From NCBI RefSeq assembly GCF_000469305.1, contig NZ_KI270964.1, positions 907 through 64,906 on the forward strand: DNA of 64,000 nt. The letters are read 5' to 3'. Positions 10,249 through 21,463 of this stretch are shown one piece after another; position 1 is the stretch's first letter; each line of letters begins with the position of its first letter. The position numbers were made by a program, and so were the translations under genes. The stretch is from Faecalitalea cylindroides ATCC 27803. Its GTDB lineage: Bacteria; Bacillota_I; Bacilli_A; Erysipelotrichales; Erysipelotrichaceae. Under the pieces are notes generated by a model. That model was not told the DNA's origin. It did no database searches and saw only the letters and a list, made by a program, of their open reading frames with translations.

Positions 10249-10542
10249 TTACTTCACCACCTTTGGTACATGAACATGTCCCATTCTTACATCTTTAACA
10301 TTCTTTAATGCATCTTCCTGTGACAACACATCTTCTTCTATATCTTCTCTTAAAAATGTTGTTGCCTCTTCAAAAGGATAAACCATAGGTTCTACTCCCG
10401 TTGTGTCGATTTTTTCAAACAATTCAACTTGTTTTTCGACTTCAATAAAATCTTTTTTCAGTTCGTTGATCTCATCATCACTTAAATCGAATTTAAGATC
10501 ATTTGCCAACTTATGAAAATATTCATTACTAAACTTTTCCAT
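10249..10542 (-). CDS. gatC: Asp-tRNA(Asn)/Glu-tRNA(Gln) amidotransferase subunit C
   Basis: This 97-residue protein stabilises the GatA-GatB complex. It has the typical small helical N-terminus (KLANDLKFDLSDDEI), a middle PMVYPFEE segment and the C-terminal lock peptide region ending VHVPKVVK. It starts at an ATG with a good GGAG site, 14 bp after camS. Length and operon position match the family. Confidence 0.95.
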   Translation of the reverse strand: MEKFSNEYFHKLANDLKFDLSDDEINELKKDFIEVEKQVELFEKIDTTGVEPMVYPFEEATTFLREDIEEDVLSQEDALKNVKDVRMGHVHVPKVVK

Positions 10543-10556
10543 TCTTTTCTCCTCTA

Positions 10557-13623
<3,067 letters not shown>

Positions 13624-13643
13624 TCACCTGTTTAGATATTATA

Positions 13644-15806
13644 TCATGCTTTTTTCAAAGACGGATGACTAGCATTCAATTTCTTTACTCCAAATTTATG
13701 GCTAAAAGCAACTGTTGCTACATTTCCTTCAATTTTCAATACAACACCCTGCCCATAAACACTATGATCGACCAAGTCTCCTTTACGAAATTTTTGATTC
13801 TTTTTCATAGTTTGTTTAGATGAACTCATAGAACTTTGCATCATATTGGATGTATATTCAACTTTTGGTTTTGGCTTATCATCATAAGTATACTCTTTGG
13901 GTATCTCCATTAAGAACCTCGATGAAATCTTATATGTATCCAACATGTATGAATAGCCTGTATTCCATGTAATGATCAAATTTCGTTTTGCACGAGTCAT
14001 CGCAACATAACACAAGCGTCTTTCTTCTTCAAGTGACTTTCTTCCCCCTTCTTGAACGGACCTTGCACTTGGAAAGATTCCATCATTAAAATTCACAAGG
14101 AATACTGTATCAAATTCAAGTCCTTTAGCCGCATGAACTGTCATCAATGAAACAGAATTCAATGCCAAATCCGAAGTTTTATCGGTAAATAAAGACACAT
14201 CCTGCAAATATGTTTCTAAAGTCATATCCGGATCTTCTTTTAAAGACTGGGCAATATCGGATTTAAGTTCCTTTAAGTTCTCAATTCGTTCTGTTTCATT
14301 TTCATCTTCTAACATTTTTAAATATCCAGTCTTATCCAATACATAATCCAAAAAATCTTCTAATGAATAATCTTTACGATGACTTCTTAAATCCAAAATA
14401 AGTGAAACAAAACCTTCACATTTTCTTTTAATTGCATTCGAAATATCTAAAGGATCTCTCATCTCTTCAAAAAGATTGATATGTCGACTTGCAGCTTCTT
14501 CGCGTAGCGCATCTATAGATTTTTGACCAATGCCTCGTCTAGGCTGATTAATGACACGCAAGATCGCAAGATCTAAAGAGAACTGTTCAGGATCATTTTC
14601 ATCAGGATATGTACAAAGCTTTAAATACGCCAAAGCATCTTTAATTTCCTGTCTTTCATAAAAACGAATTCCACCATAAATAATATAAGGAATCCCCACT
14701 GTTCGAAATACACGTTCAAAAGATCTGGAACTATAGTTTGAGCGATATAGAATGGCTATATCTTTATAGTCTATTCCATTTTTATGTCGTTTCGATATTT
14801 CTCTTGCGACAAATAAAGGTTCATCCCCTTCTTCACTTGATGCATGCAGCAAGATCTTATCATCGCCTGGAATCTGTGTATATAAATCTTTTTTGATACG
14901 ATCTTGATTATACGAAATAACTTTATTGCTGGCTTCAAGAATTGGTTTTGTAGAACGATAATTTTGATCCAAGATCACGGTTTCACAATTTTCAAAATCT
15001 TTATTAAAGCGAAGAATGATATCTACGCTTGCACCACGCCAAGTATAAATGGTTTGATCTGGATCTCCTACAACACATAAAAAAGCATGTTTTCCTGTAA
15101 TCAAACGAATAATGCCATATTGAACAGGATCGACATCCTGAAATTCATCAACATGAATATAATCTAAACGATTTTGCCATTTTGTTCTTACATCCGCATT
15201 ATGATTTAAAAGTTTATGTGCTTCGATCAATAGATCATCAAAATCCATAGCTTTCATTTCTAAGCGAGCATCTTCATAAAATTTATAGATATTGGCAATC
15301 TGCTCAGAATTATCCGTTTCAGCCATGGCTATAGCCATATCTGGATCGATATGTTCTGATTTATAACCAGAAATATATCCTAAAACTTTAGCCATCGAAA
15401 GTTGTTTTAAATCAATATCCATCTTTTTATAAATAGGACGTAATATTTGTTTTTGATCATCCGAATCCAAGATCGTAAAAGATCGAGGATATCCAATCTG
15501 ATCAGCATCTTCTCGTAAGATCCTTACACAAAGAGCATGTATCGTAGAGATACGTACAACACTGGCCTCATCTTTTAATTGTGCATGAAGTCGCTCTTTC
15601 ATTTCCTGTGTTGCCTTATTTGTAAAAGTAATCGCCAAAATTCGATTTGGCATGATACCCACTTCTTTTACCAAATACACGATTCTTGCCATTAAAACAC
15701 GTGTTTTTCCACTGCCGGCACCGGCAATGATGCGAACATGCGTATCAATTGTACTGGCTGCTTTTCTTTGATTTATATTTAATGTATCTAATACTGATTC
15801 ACCCAT
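13644..15806 (-). CDS. pcrA: ATP-dependent 3'-5' DNA helicase PcrA (UvrD family)
   Basis: PcrA is a superfamily 1 helicase used in nucleotide excision repair, removal of RecA from DNA and rolling-circle plasmid replication. The 720 residues show the Q motif (LNINQRKAA), Walker A GAGSGKTRVL (about 28-37), motif II VDEFQDVD, motif III GDPDQTIYTWRGA and motif V SVSLMTVHAAKGLEFD. The C-terminal Tudor-like tail (GDLVDHSVYGQGVVLKI) is typical of Gram-positive PcrA. The start follows GGTGAT. A -10 box TAAAAT with an extended TG (15823-15831) predicts a very short leader of about ten bases. It heads the pcrA-gatB operon. Confidence 0.96.
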   Translation of the reverse strand: MGESVLDTLNINQRKAASTIDTHVRIIAGAGSGKTRVLMARIVYLVKEVGIMPNRILAITFTNKATQEMKERLHAQLKDEASVVRISTIHALCVRILREDADQIGYPRSFTILDSDDQKQILRPIYKKMDIDLKQLSMAKVLGYISGYKSEHIDPDMAIAMAETDNSEQIANIYKFYEDARLEMKAMDFDDLLIEAHKLLNHNADVRTKWQNRLDYIHVDEFQDVDPVQYGIIRLITGKHAFLCVVGDPDQTIYTWRGASVDIILRFNKDFENCETVILDQNYRSTKPILEASNKVISYNQDRIKKDLYTQIPGDDKILLHASSEEGDEPLFVAREISKRHKNGIDYKDIAILYRSNYSSRSFERVFRTVGIPYIIYGGIRFYERQEIKDALAYLKLCTYPDENDPEQFSLDLAILRVINQPRRGIGQKSIDALREEAASRHINLFEEMRDPLDISNAIKRKCEGFVSLILDLRSHRKDYSLEDFLDYVLDKTGYLKMLEDENETERIENLKELKSDIAQSLKEDPDMTLETYLQDVSLFTDKTSDLALNSVSLMTVHAAKGLEFDTVFLVNFNDGIFPSARSVQEGGRKSLEEERRLCYVAMTRAKRNLIITWNTGYSYMLDTYKISSRFLMEIPKEYTYDDKPKPKVEYTSNMMQSSMSSSKQTMKKNQKFRKGDLVDHSVYGQGVVLKIEGNVATVAFSHKFGVKKLNASHPSLKKA

Positions 15807-15842
15807 AATATCACCGTTGAATATTTTACCATATTATCACAT

Positions 15843-15870
15843 GCAAAAAAATCCAGACATCGCTGGATTT
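15843..15870 (-). terminator. Intrinsic terminator after the Xre gene
   Basis: The perfect 8-bp stem AAATCCAG/CTGGATTT (15849-15856 and 15863-15870) is followed on the minus strand by a T-run. It separates the Xre/DUF2975 unit from pcrA. Confidence 0.85.
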
Positions 15871-15873
15871 AAA

Positions 15874-16083
15874 TTATTCATCTTCTTTATATTCTAATAT
15901 ATCGCCTGGTTGACATTCTAAAACTTTACAGATCGCATCCAAAGTCGAAAAACGGATTGCCTTTACTTTTCCTGTCTTTAAATTCGATAAATTTACATTC
16001 GATATTCCCACTTTAGCACTTAATTCATTTAAAGAAATCTTACGGTCTGCCATTACTCGATCTAAACGCAAAATAATTGCCAT
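15874..16083 (-). CDS. Small Xre-family transcriptional regulator
   Basis: The 69 residues are almost entirely one Cro/C1-type helix-turn-helix (LDRVMADRKISLNELSAKVG, then ISNVNLSNLKTGK as recognition region) with a C-terminal QPGDILEY motif, which is typical of YozG-type regulators. It starts at ATG after an AGGTGAT site, 4 bp after the membrane protein gene. Pairing of such a regulator with a DUF2975 membrane protein is common in Firmicutes; the signal sensed is not known. Confidence 0.9.
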   Translation of the reverse strand: MAIILRLDRVMADRKISLNELSAKVGISNVNLSNLKTGKVKAIRFSTLDAICKVLECQPGDILEYKEDE

Positions 16084-16087
16084 ATTA

Positions 16088-16582
16088 TCACCTACAACAT
16101 TTCATCTTCCAATTGAGTTTGATAATCAAATCTGCTTTCATTAAAACACTAAATATGATCAAAACCAAGCCAATAATGAAATAAAAGCCTTCGAAAATGA
16201 TAACATCATTAATTCCCACCAAAATAAATGTCTGTAATTCAAAGTCTGGAAGTCTTGGAACAATGATAGCTGTAACGATATATAAGATACCTAAACCTGT
16301 AGAACATCTTAATAAAATCTTAGAGAATGGTTTTTGCGTACATAAGATAACAAGAACAACCAAAAATAAAATAACAAATGTAAGTTCAAGCACCACATCT
16401 TTCAAAAATAAAGAAACTGAATATTTCCATGTCATATATGAAAATTCACCAATCAAAAAAACAAAGCTTCTTATCGCAAATGGCAGCAGCAACAAAAGAC
16501 AAACCAAAAATAATATGATCAAATTTCTTGAAAATCCCTTTTTTTCCTTTTTTGGCACGATCTTAAAATCATTTTTCTGCAT
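16088..16582 (-). CDS. DUF2975-type four-helix membrane protein
   Basis: The 164-residue protein has a basic N-terminus followed by four hydrophobic segments (about 22-45, 52-78, 88-108 and 125-150). Length, topology and its place directly upstream of a small YozG-like Xre regulator match DUF2975 proteins, which may act as the regulator's partner in the membrane. This assignment rests on architecture and context and not on a motif. SD is GGGAGG. A TTGAAA-16-TATAAT promoter lies upstream at 16611-16638. Confidence 0.75.
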   Translation of the reverse strand: MQKNDFKIVPKKEKKGFSRNLIILFLVCLLLLLPFAIRSFVFLIGEFSYMTWKYSVSLFLKDVVLELTFVILFLVVLVILCTQKPFSKILLRCSTGLGILYIVTAIIVPRLPDFELQTFILVGINDVIIFEGFYFIIGLVLIIFSVLMKADLIIKLNWKMKCCR

Positions 16583-16610
16583 AATATTTCCTCCCGATAT
16601 GTGTACTTAT

Positions 16611-16638
16611 ATTATACAGAAGCAAATATGTTTTTCAA
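16611..16638 (-). promoter_or_regulatory. Promoter of the DUF2975-Xre operon
   Basis: TTGAAA (16633-16638) and TATAAT (16611-16616) are spaced 16 bp on the minus strand. The predicted start leaves a leader of about 20 nt with a good ribosome site. Confidence 0.7.
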
Positions 16639-16640
16639 TA

Positions 16641-16679
16641 ATTATTTAATGTTTATCATTAATTAATTATTATTTAATG
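16641..16679. promoter_or_regulatory. Repeated ATTATTTAATG elements, operator candidate
   Basis: Two identical 11-bp copies (16641-16651 and 16669-16679) flank an inverted half (CATTAA at 16657-16662) that pairs with TTAATG of the first copy. They lie directly upstream of the Xre operon promoter, where an autoregulator would bind. The DNA is very AT-rich, so chance cannot be excluded. Confidence 0.4.
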
Positions 16680-16683
16680 AAAT

Positions 16684-16705
16684 AGGATAGCTTTTTAGCT
16701 ATCCT
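16684..16705 (-). terminator. Terminator-like hairpin after the 391-aa protein gene
   Basis: The 9-bp inverted repeat AGGATAGCT/AGCTATCCT has a four-base loop and includes the stop codon of the upstream gene. The following tract is AT-rich but not a clean T-run, so termination strength is uncertain. Confidence 0.55.
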
Positions 16706-17874
16706 AAATCTTGAAAACAACTCTCTTTGATGCATTGTTTTAAATAATTCTCATCTTTTTTATCGGCATATGTAATATGAAAATATAGAGCACGTTCATC
16801 CTGCATTAATTTTGCTTCTATTTTATAGATTCCATCCTCTTCTTTATCCAGTATTTGAATTGTCTTACCATGATATACAATTGGCTTGACTTCTTCCAGT
16901 TCATTTAGATATGAACAAATATGTGGTTCTTTTGAAGCCTGAATCAACCATGCCCAATGTGCATCATCTTCATAAGGAGACATCAAACAAAGTGCATTAT
17001 TTACAGGATCAAAACTTCTTTCACTTGCTCCATCGGCTACTACTTTCGCATCCTGGAATAAATGATAGACTTCTTTTGTTTTATATTGAATGACTTCTTC
17101 CTCCATAGGTACCGCATCGTTTAAAAGTTTTTCCCTTTGTAACATATCACATAAATAGTTATATTCGTTAACTGGAAGAGGAATACTGTCATCTTGTTTA
17201 TACGCTAATTCAATATAATCACAAATCGTATTCGCATGTTTTTGTGTCTGATCATTCATCATTGTATATCGACCAACACCTTCTTTAGAAAGAAGAACCA
17301 AAGCACAGTTTTTAAAGAATTGTGCATCACGATCAAAATTATTCCAGATATAGAAGTTATCCATCAAATCATGTAAATGCATCTCTCTAAATTCTTTCGT
17401 ATCGATATCTCCAATACTGGTAAATATACGATCTTTCTTTTCAATAGGTAAGAAGAATGTTTCTTCATACAAATAATTCTGCGTTTTCAACAAATCATTT
17501 GTCAATAAAGCATTTCTTAAATACTCAAGCTCATCTTCATACACATGGTGAAGACGATGAAAATCTTCATCTTCACTAAATTCAAGATCGTCTACCAATT
17601 CATATTCTCCTGGCACTTCTTCTTGAATATCCTTACAAATATCTACGACAAAGGCGTGGAAACCAGCTCCTGCATGTCTTGTATTGGCATGAATGATCAT
17701 ATCCTCTCCATCTTCGGAAATAACGATCTTACCTTGTGGGCATACGATCATCTCAACCACATCACCACGATCTTCAATCTGAACCTGTTCTCTTTGCGCC
17801 AATAAGCCTAGAACTTGATATAATTCATTTTTTTCTTTTTCATTACGATCTTTACAAATCATAGAAACATACAT
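16699..17874 (-). CDS. Unrecognised 391-aa cytoplasmic protein
   Basis: The gene has a strong AAAAGGGGG site before ATG 17874 and a terminator-like hairpin at its end, so it looks like a real single-gene unit. The protein is acidic, soluble and without signal peptide or membrane helices. N-terminal residues 1-75 form alternating strands with the phrase GKIVISEDGEDMIIHANTRHAGAGFHAFVVD; the middle (about 100-230) is helical and rich in Tyr, Asp and Glu; residues 330-391 are again strand-rich. I see no Walker, Rossmann or nuclease motif and cannot assign a family. Confidence 0.7.
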   Translation of the reverse strand: MYVSMICKDRNEKEKNELYQVLGLLAQREQVQIEDRGDVVEMIVCPQGKIVISEDGEDMIIHANTRHAGAGFHAFVVDICKDIQEEVPGEYELVDDLEFSEDEDFHRLHHVYEDELEYLRNALLTNDLLKTQNYLYEETFFLPIEKKDRIFTSIGDIDTKEFREMHLHDLMDNFYIWNNFDRDAQFFKNCALVLLSKEGVGRYTMMNDQTQKHANTICDYIELAYKQDDSIPLPVNEYNYLCDMLQREKLLNDAVPMEEEVIQYKTKEVYHLFQDAKVVADGASERSFDPVNNALCLMSPYEDDAHWAWLIQASKEPHICSYLNELEEVKPIVYHGKTIQILDKEEDGIYKIEAKLMQDERALYFHITYADKKDENYLKQCIKESCFQDLG

Positions 17875-17907
17875 GTAAAAGACCCCCTTTTCATTTGCGA
17901 AAATATT

Positions 17908-17938
17908 TTAACACAATTTTTCTATAATAATGTATAAT
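17908..17938 (+). promoter_or_regulatory. Promoter of methyltransferase gene, predicted leaderless
   Basis: TATAAT at 17933-17938 is followed by exactly six bases and the ATG at 17945, so the start point should coincide with the ATG. A TTAACA (17908-17913) lies 19 bp upstream as possible -35. No Shine-Dalgarno sequence precedes the ATG. Confidence 0.6.
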
Positions 17939-17944
17939 ACAGTC

Positions 17945-18817
17945 ATGAATCAAATTAGTAAAGACTGGAAAGATTATGAAGTCATAGATACAGGAAATAA
18001 AGAAAAACTCGAAAGATGGAACAAGACAATTTTAAGAAGACCAGATCCTGTTTGTATCTGGCCTATTGAAGACGAATCAAAATGGAACAATGTTGATGCG
18101 ATTTATCATCGTTCAAAATCCGGAGGAGGCCACTGGGAAACAAAACACCCAATCAAAGAATTTTGGACAATCGGTTATAAAGAATTGCGCTTTAAAATTA
18201 GTCCAACTGGTTTTAAACATACTGGATTATTCCCTGAACAAGCTGCGAACTGGGATTTTGTAATGAATAAAATTCGCAATTCAAAACGTGATGATATACG
18301 TGTTTTGAATCTATTTGCCTATACAGGCGGGGCTACGATCGCCTGTTCTAAAGCCGGAGCAAAAGAAGTTGTCCACGTCGATGCTGCTAAAGGTATGATT
18401 CAATGGGCTAAAGAAAACATGGAGCTAAATCATCTAGAAAATAACACAATTCGTTTCATCGTTGAAGACTGCTTAAAATTTGTCAAAAGAGAACAAAGAC
18501 GACAAAGAACATATCATGGAATCATTATGGATCCACCTAGTTATGGTCGAGGACCTAAACAAGAATTATGGAAACTAGAAGATCAACTATATGAACTTGT
18601 TGATGAATGTCAAAAGATCCTTGATAAAGATGCCTTATTCTTCTTAGTAAACTGTTATACCACTGGTTTTAGTTGTAAAACATTAGAAGAAGTATTATCT
18701 CGTTCTTTATTGCCATCACATCCAGGAAACATTGAAACTGGAGAAAACCTTCTTCCTGTTACCTACAACAACAGTATTCTTCCTTGTGGAATCTTTGGAA
18801 GATGGACAAAAGACTAA
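17945..18817 (+). CDS. Class I SAM-dependent RNA methyltransferase (RlmI/YwbD-like)
   Basis: The protein resembles the C-terminal catalytic half of RlmI-type 23S rRNA cytosine methyltransferases. It has the SAM-binding motif VLNLFAYTGGATIACSKAGA, the acidic motif VVHVDAAKGMIQWAKEN, and a catalytic DPPSYGRG motif. There is no PUA domain. I choose ATG 17945 over 17930: the -10 TATAAT sits exactly 7-12 bases before it and neither has a ribosome site. It is one of few plus-strand genes, divergent from the 391-aa gene. The RNA target is not known. Confidence 0.88.
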   Translation: MNQISKDWKDYEVIDTGNKEKLERWNKTILRRPDPVCIWPIEDESKWNNVDAIYHRSKSGGGHWETKHPIKEFWTIGYKELRFKISPTGFKHTGLFPEQAANWDFVMNKIRNSKRDDIRVLNLFAYTGGATIACSKAGAKEVVHVDAAKGMIQWAKENMELNHLENNTIRFIVEDCLKFVKREQRRQRTYHGIIMDPPSYGRGPKQELWKLEDQLYELVDECQKILDKDALFFLVNCYTTGFSCKTLEEVLSRSLLPSHPGNIETGENLLPVTYNNSILPCGIFGRWTKD

Positions 18818-18822
18818 CTGAT

Positions 18823-18867
18823 AAAAAAGACCTTTCACTCCCTTCATGATCGTGATTGGTCTTTTTT
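18823..18867. terminator. Bidirectional terminator between convergent genes
   Basis: A-rich AAAAAAGACC (18823-18832) pairs with GGTCTTTTTT (18858-18867) around a 25-base loop. It serves the methyltransferase gene on plus and the kinase gene on minus, whose stop is at 18869. Confidence 0.75.
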
Positions 18868-18868
18868 C

Positions 18869-19831
18869 TTAGATTATTACATCACATGTAGATTTTATAT
18901 CATATTTTTTAAAATATGCATTTTCTTTAGGAATCCATTCCTTGATAAAACGTTCAAGTAAATTCTTTGAACGCTTTTCAAGTCTGTTTATTTGTTCTTC
19001 TGAATCTAGATCGATCCAAATCTTCCTGGTATCAAACTCTTTAAAATAGGGATGACAACTATAACTTCCTTCAATCACCATAATATCTCTATAAGGAACG
19101 TGAATTGGTTCTTCTAACTCTAATGTTTGACAGTTATATCTTTGATAGACAATGTTCTCTTGTTTAGACCATAGATCAAAAATTTCTTTTTTCACTCTTT
19201 CATAATCCACATTCCCGCCAATTTCTTCCAGGCGTTCTGGCACACGTTGAAATGGTTGGAGAAAATAATCATCCATATGAAAAATAGTTAATAAAAACAA
19301 TTCATGAAGAATGTTTGAAAACGTTGTTTTTCCACTTGCACAGGGTCCTTCAATACAAATTAGAGTTCTTTCATTATTTTGAATTTGTCTATATACAAAT
19401 TCTATCCCTTTAATATAATCTATATATTCTTTTTTAATGATGCGATAATGCGGATCGTAAGTATCAACATATACTTTTGAATGATGTAGATTATCAGAAG
19501 GCTGAAGATCATATTTCATTAATAAACTTTGATAAAGCTTAGTATCTGGATCTTGTTTTGAGCTATGCACAAACAATAGATTATATAATTCTTCCTTTTT
19601 TTTCATAGCACTACAGCTAACTCTAACATATCCATTCCCTATATTTTGTATTGATGGCTTAGAGTTATCCTGGACTACTTCCTGCTTCAATTGATCTAGA
19701 CAATCTTTAACAGAAGTAATCATATGACCATTACCAAAACATGCTTGATATATTAATTTTGATATATCTTGACTGGTTGCCTGGGGATGTAGCTCTTTTT
19801 CTAAGTTGATTGCATCTATGATAGATTTCAT
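18869..19831 (-). CDS. Two-domain protein with uridine-kinase-like P-loop kinase domain
   Basis: Residues about 150-320 form a phosphoribulokinase/uridine-kinase-type domain: Walker A GPCASGKTTFS (about 160), HMDDYFLQPFQR as substrate-binding loop, NVDYERV, and VIEGSYSCHP as the next core strand. Residues 1-140 form a separate domain (YQACFGNGHMI, later NIGNGYVRVSCSA) that I have met only in uncharacterised proteins. The substrate is probably a nucleoside or small sugar-like molecule, but this is inference from the fold. SD is GGAGGG. It is followed by the convergent terminator and preceded by the metQ terminator. Confidence 0.8.
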   Translation of the reverse strand: MKSIIDAINLEKELHPQATSQDISKLIYQACFGNGHMITSVKDCLDQLKQEVVQDNSKPSIQNIGNGYVRVSCSAMKKKEELYNLLFVHSSKQDPDTKLYQSLLMKYDLQPSDNLHHSKVYVDTYDPHYRIIKKEYIDYIKGIEFVYRQIQNNERTLICIEGPCASGKTTFSNILHELFLLTIFHMDDYFLQPFQRVPERLEEIGGNVDYERVKKEIFDLWSKQENIVYQRYNCQTLELEEPIHVPYRDIMVIEGSYSCHPYFKEFDTRKIWIDLDSEEQINRLEKRSKNLLERFIKEWIPKENAYFKKYDIKSTCDVII

Positions 19832-19847
19832 TTAAACCCTCCAAAAT

Positions 19848-19869
19848 AAAAAGGTCTTTCGACCTTTTT
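19848..19869 (-). terminator. Intrinsic terminator of metNIQ
   Basis: A perfect AAAAAGGTC/GACCTTTTT stem (19848-19856 and 19861-19869) has a four-base loop and A/T tails on both sides. It lies 14 bp after the metQ stop. Confidence 0.85.
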
Positions 19870-19882
19870 ATTATACTATAAA

Positions 19883-20722
19883 CTATTTAACTTCGAATAC
19901 TGGAACAACTACGCCATTATAGTTTTCTTCGATGAAATCTACTGTTTTCTGTGTTTCTAATACAGATAATAGATCCTGAATTTTCTGAGAATCTTCATCA
20001 CCTTTACGTACTGCGATAACATTTGCGTATTGATCTGCTGCTTCAGAATCAGTTGATTCAGTTACCAACAAATAATCTGTGATATCTGCATTTAAAGCGT
20101 TATTACCATTTGCGATTGCGAAATCAACTTCATTTAGTTTTGTAGGAACAACTTCAGCTGCAAGTTCAACGATTTCTACATTATATGGATTTTCAACGAT
20201 ATCAGCCTTTGTAGCTTCCAATCCTTTGCCTTCTGCCAAAGTAATAATTCCTTGTGCTTGTAAAAGCTGCAATGCTCTTGCCTCATTAGTTGTATCGTTT
20301 GGCACAGCAATTTGTGCTCCATCTGGTACATCACTTACATCTGTGTGTTTTGAAGAATAAATTCCTAGTGGTTCAAAGTGAATCTTTGCAGCGCTCACTA
20401 AATCATCTTCATTTTCACAATTGTTTGCTACCCAGTCTTCTAGATATGGTGTATGTTGGAAATAGTTACAATCAAGTTCACCTTCATACAATGCTTGATT
20501 TGGTTTTACATAATCAGAGAATTCAACCACTTCTACTGTATACCCTAATTCTTCAAGATCTGGAACGATGTTGTTGATGATTTCTGCATGTGGTGTAACA
20601 CTTGCTCCAATTGTAATTGTTTTGTCTTCTGCTGCATCGTCTCCTGATCCTGATGAGCAGCCTGTTAATGGTGCTGCAACCAATGCACATGCTAATAATC
20701 CTTTTACAAATTTTGTATTCAT
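19883..20722 (-). CDS. metQ: Methionine ABC transporter substrate-binding lipoprotein
   Basis: MetQ is the surface receptor of the MetNIQ importer for methionine. Residues 1-22 are a lipoprotein signal with lipobox PLTGC. The mature domain carries NlpA-family signatures: TIGASVTPHAEI, a YVKPNQALYEGELDCNYFQHTPYL segment, and AVPNDTTNEARALQLLQ. The length of 279 residues is standard. It is the last gene of the T-box-controlled operon, 60 bp after metI, with an AGGAGG site. Confidence 0.96.
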   Translation of the reverse strand: MNTKFVKGLLACALVAAPLTGCSSGSGDDAAEDKTITIGASVTPHAEIINNIVPDLEELGYTVEVVEFSDYVKPNQALYEGELDCNYFQHTPYLEDWVANNCENEDDLVSAAKIHFEPLGIYSSKHTDVSDVPDGAQIAVPNDTTNEARALQLLQAQGIITLAEGKGLEATKADIVENPYNVEIVELAAEVVPTKLNEVDFAIANGNNALNADITDYLLVTESTDSEAADQYANVIAVRKGDEDSQKIQDLLSVLETQKTVDFIEENYNGVVVPVFEVK

Positions 20723-20782
20723 TTTTCTTTTCCTCCTATTTAATATTTATTTCTTACTTATAATTATAATAAGTATCGAAAC

Positions 20783-21463
20783 CTAATGTGTTGTTTTCCT
20801 TGCCAAGAAATTTCCAATTCCTTGAACCAAGATTGTTAATAAAACTAGAATGGCTAAGCTAACCCATAAAATGTCATAATTATATTGATTATATCCATAA
20901 TTGATACAGAAAACACCTAAGCCACCACTACCTGTAACACCTAGAATTGCCGTCAAACCAATCATAGAAATTAATGTAATCGTAAACCCTCGAATAATGC
21001 TTGGAATACTTTCTCTTAGATACACTTTCCAAATAATTTCAAATGGGCCAAATCCCATAGATTGACTTGCTTCTACTAAACCTCTATCAATCTCCGATAA
21101 GGCCTGTTCCATTTGTCTAGCACAGAATGGAGCAGTTCCTATGATCAAAGGTATATACGCACCTTTTAAACCAATAGAAGTACCCATGATCAATTGAGAT
21201 AAGGGTGTTAATATCATCGCTAAGATAATAAATGGAGCTGCACGGAATAAATCTACAATTTTTCCTAAAACTGTATAAACCGCTTTATTTTCCAAAATAT
21301 CACCCGGTCGAGTAACAACTAAGATTGTTCCAAAAATCAAACCCAAGATCAGTGCTATAGAGCCACTGATCAAGATCATCAATAATGTTTCATAAATTGA
21401 TTCTACAAATACATCAAAACGATCTACGACATTAGGCATGATCCGAATGATAAAATCCATCAT
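20783..21463 (-). CDS. metI: Methionine ABC transporter permease
   Basis: The 226-residue integral membrane protein has five hydrophobic segments and the BPD-transport EAA motif (LVEASQSMGFGPFEIIWKV, about 135-153), followed by ESIPSIIRG as expected for MetI. The start codon overlaps the metN stop by 4 bp (ATGA), so MetN and MetI are translationally coupled. Confidence 0.96.
   Translation of the reverse strand: MMDFIIRIMPNVVDRFDVFVESIYETLLMILISGSIALILGLIFGTILVVTRPGDILENKAVYTVLGKIVDLFRAAPFIILAMILTPLSQLIMGTSIGLKGAYIPLIIGTAPFCARQMEQALSEIDRGLVEASQSMGFGPFEIIWKVYLRESIPSIIRGFTITLISMIGLTAILGVTGSGGLGVFCINYGYNQYNYDILWVSLAILVLLTILVQGIGNFLARKTTH

Noticed and set aside
16641-16679. CRISPR-like short repeats
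   Set aside because: Only two 11-bp copies in AT-rich DNA; no array, no spacer regularity and no cas genes.
17930-17944. ATG at 17930 as start of the methyltransferase
   Set aside because: It overlaps the promoter region, precedes the -10 box at 17933-17938 and has no ribosome site; 17945 fits the promoter exactly.
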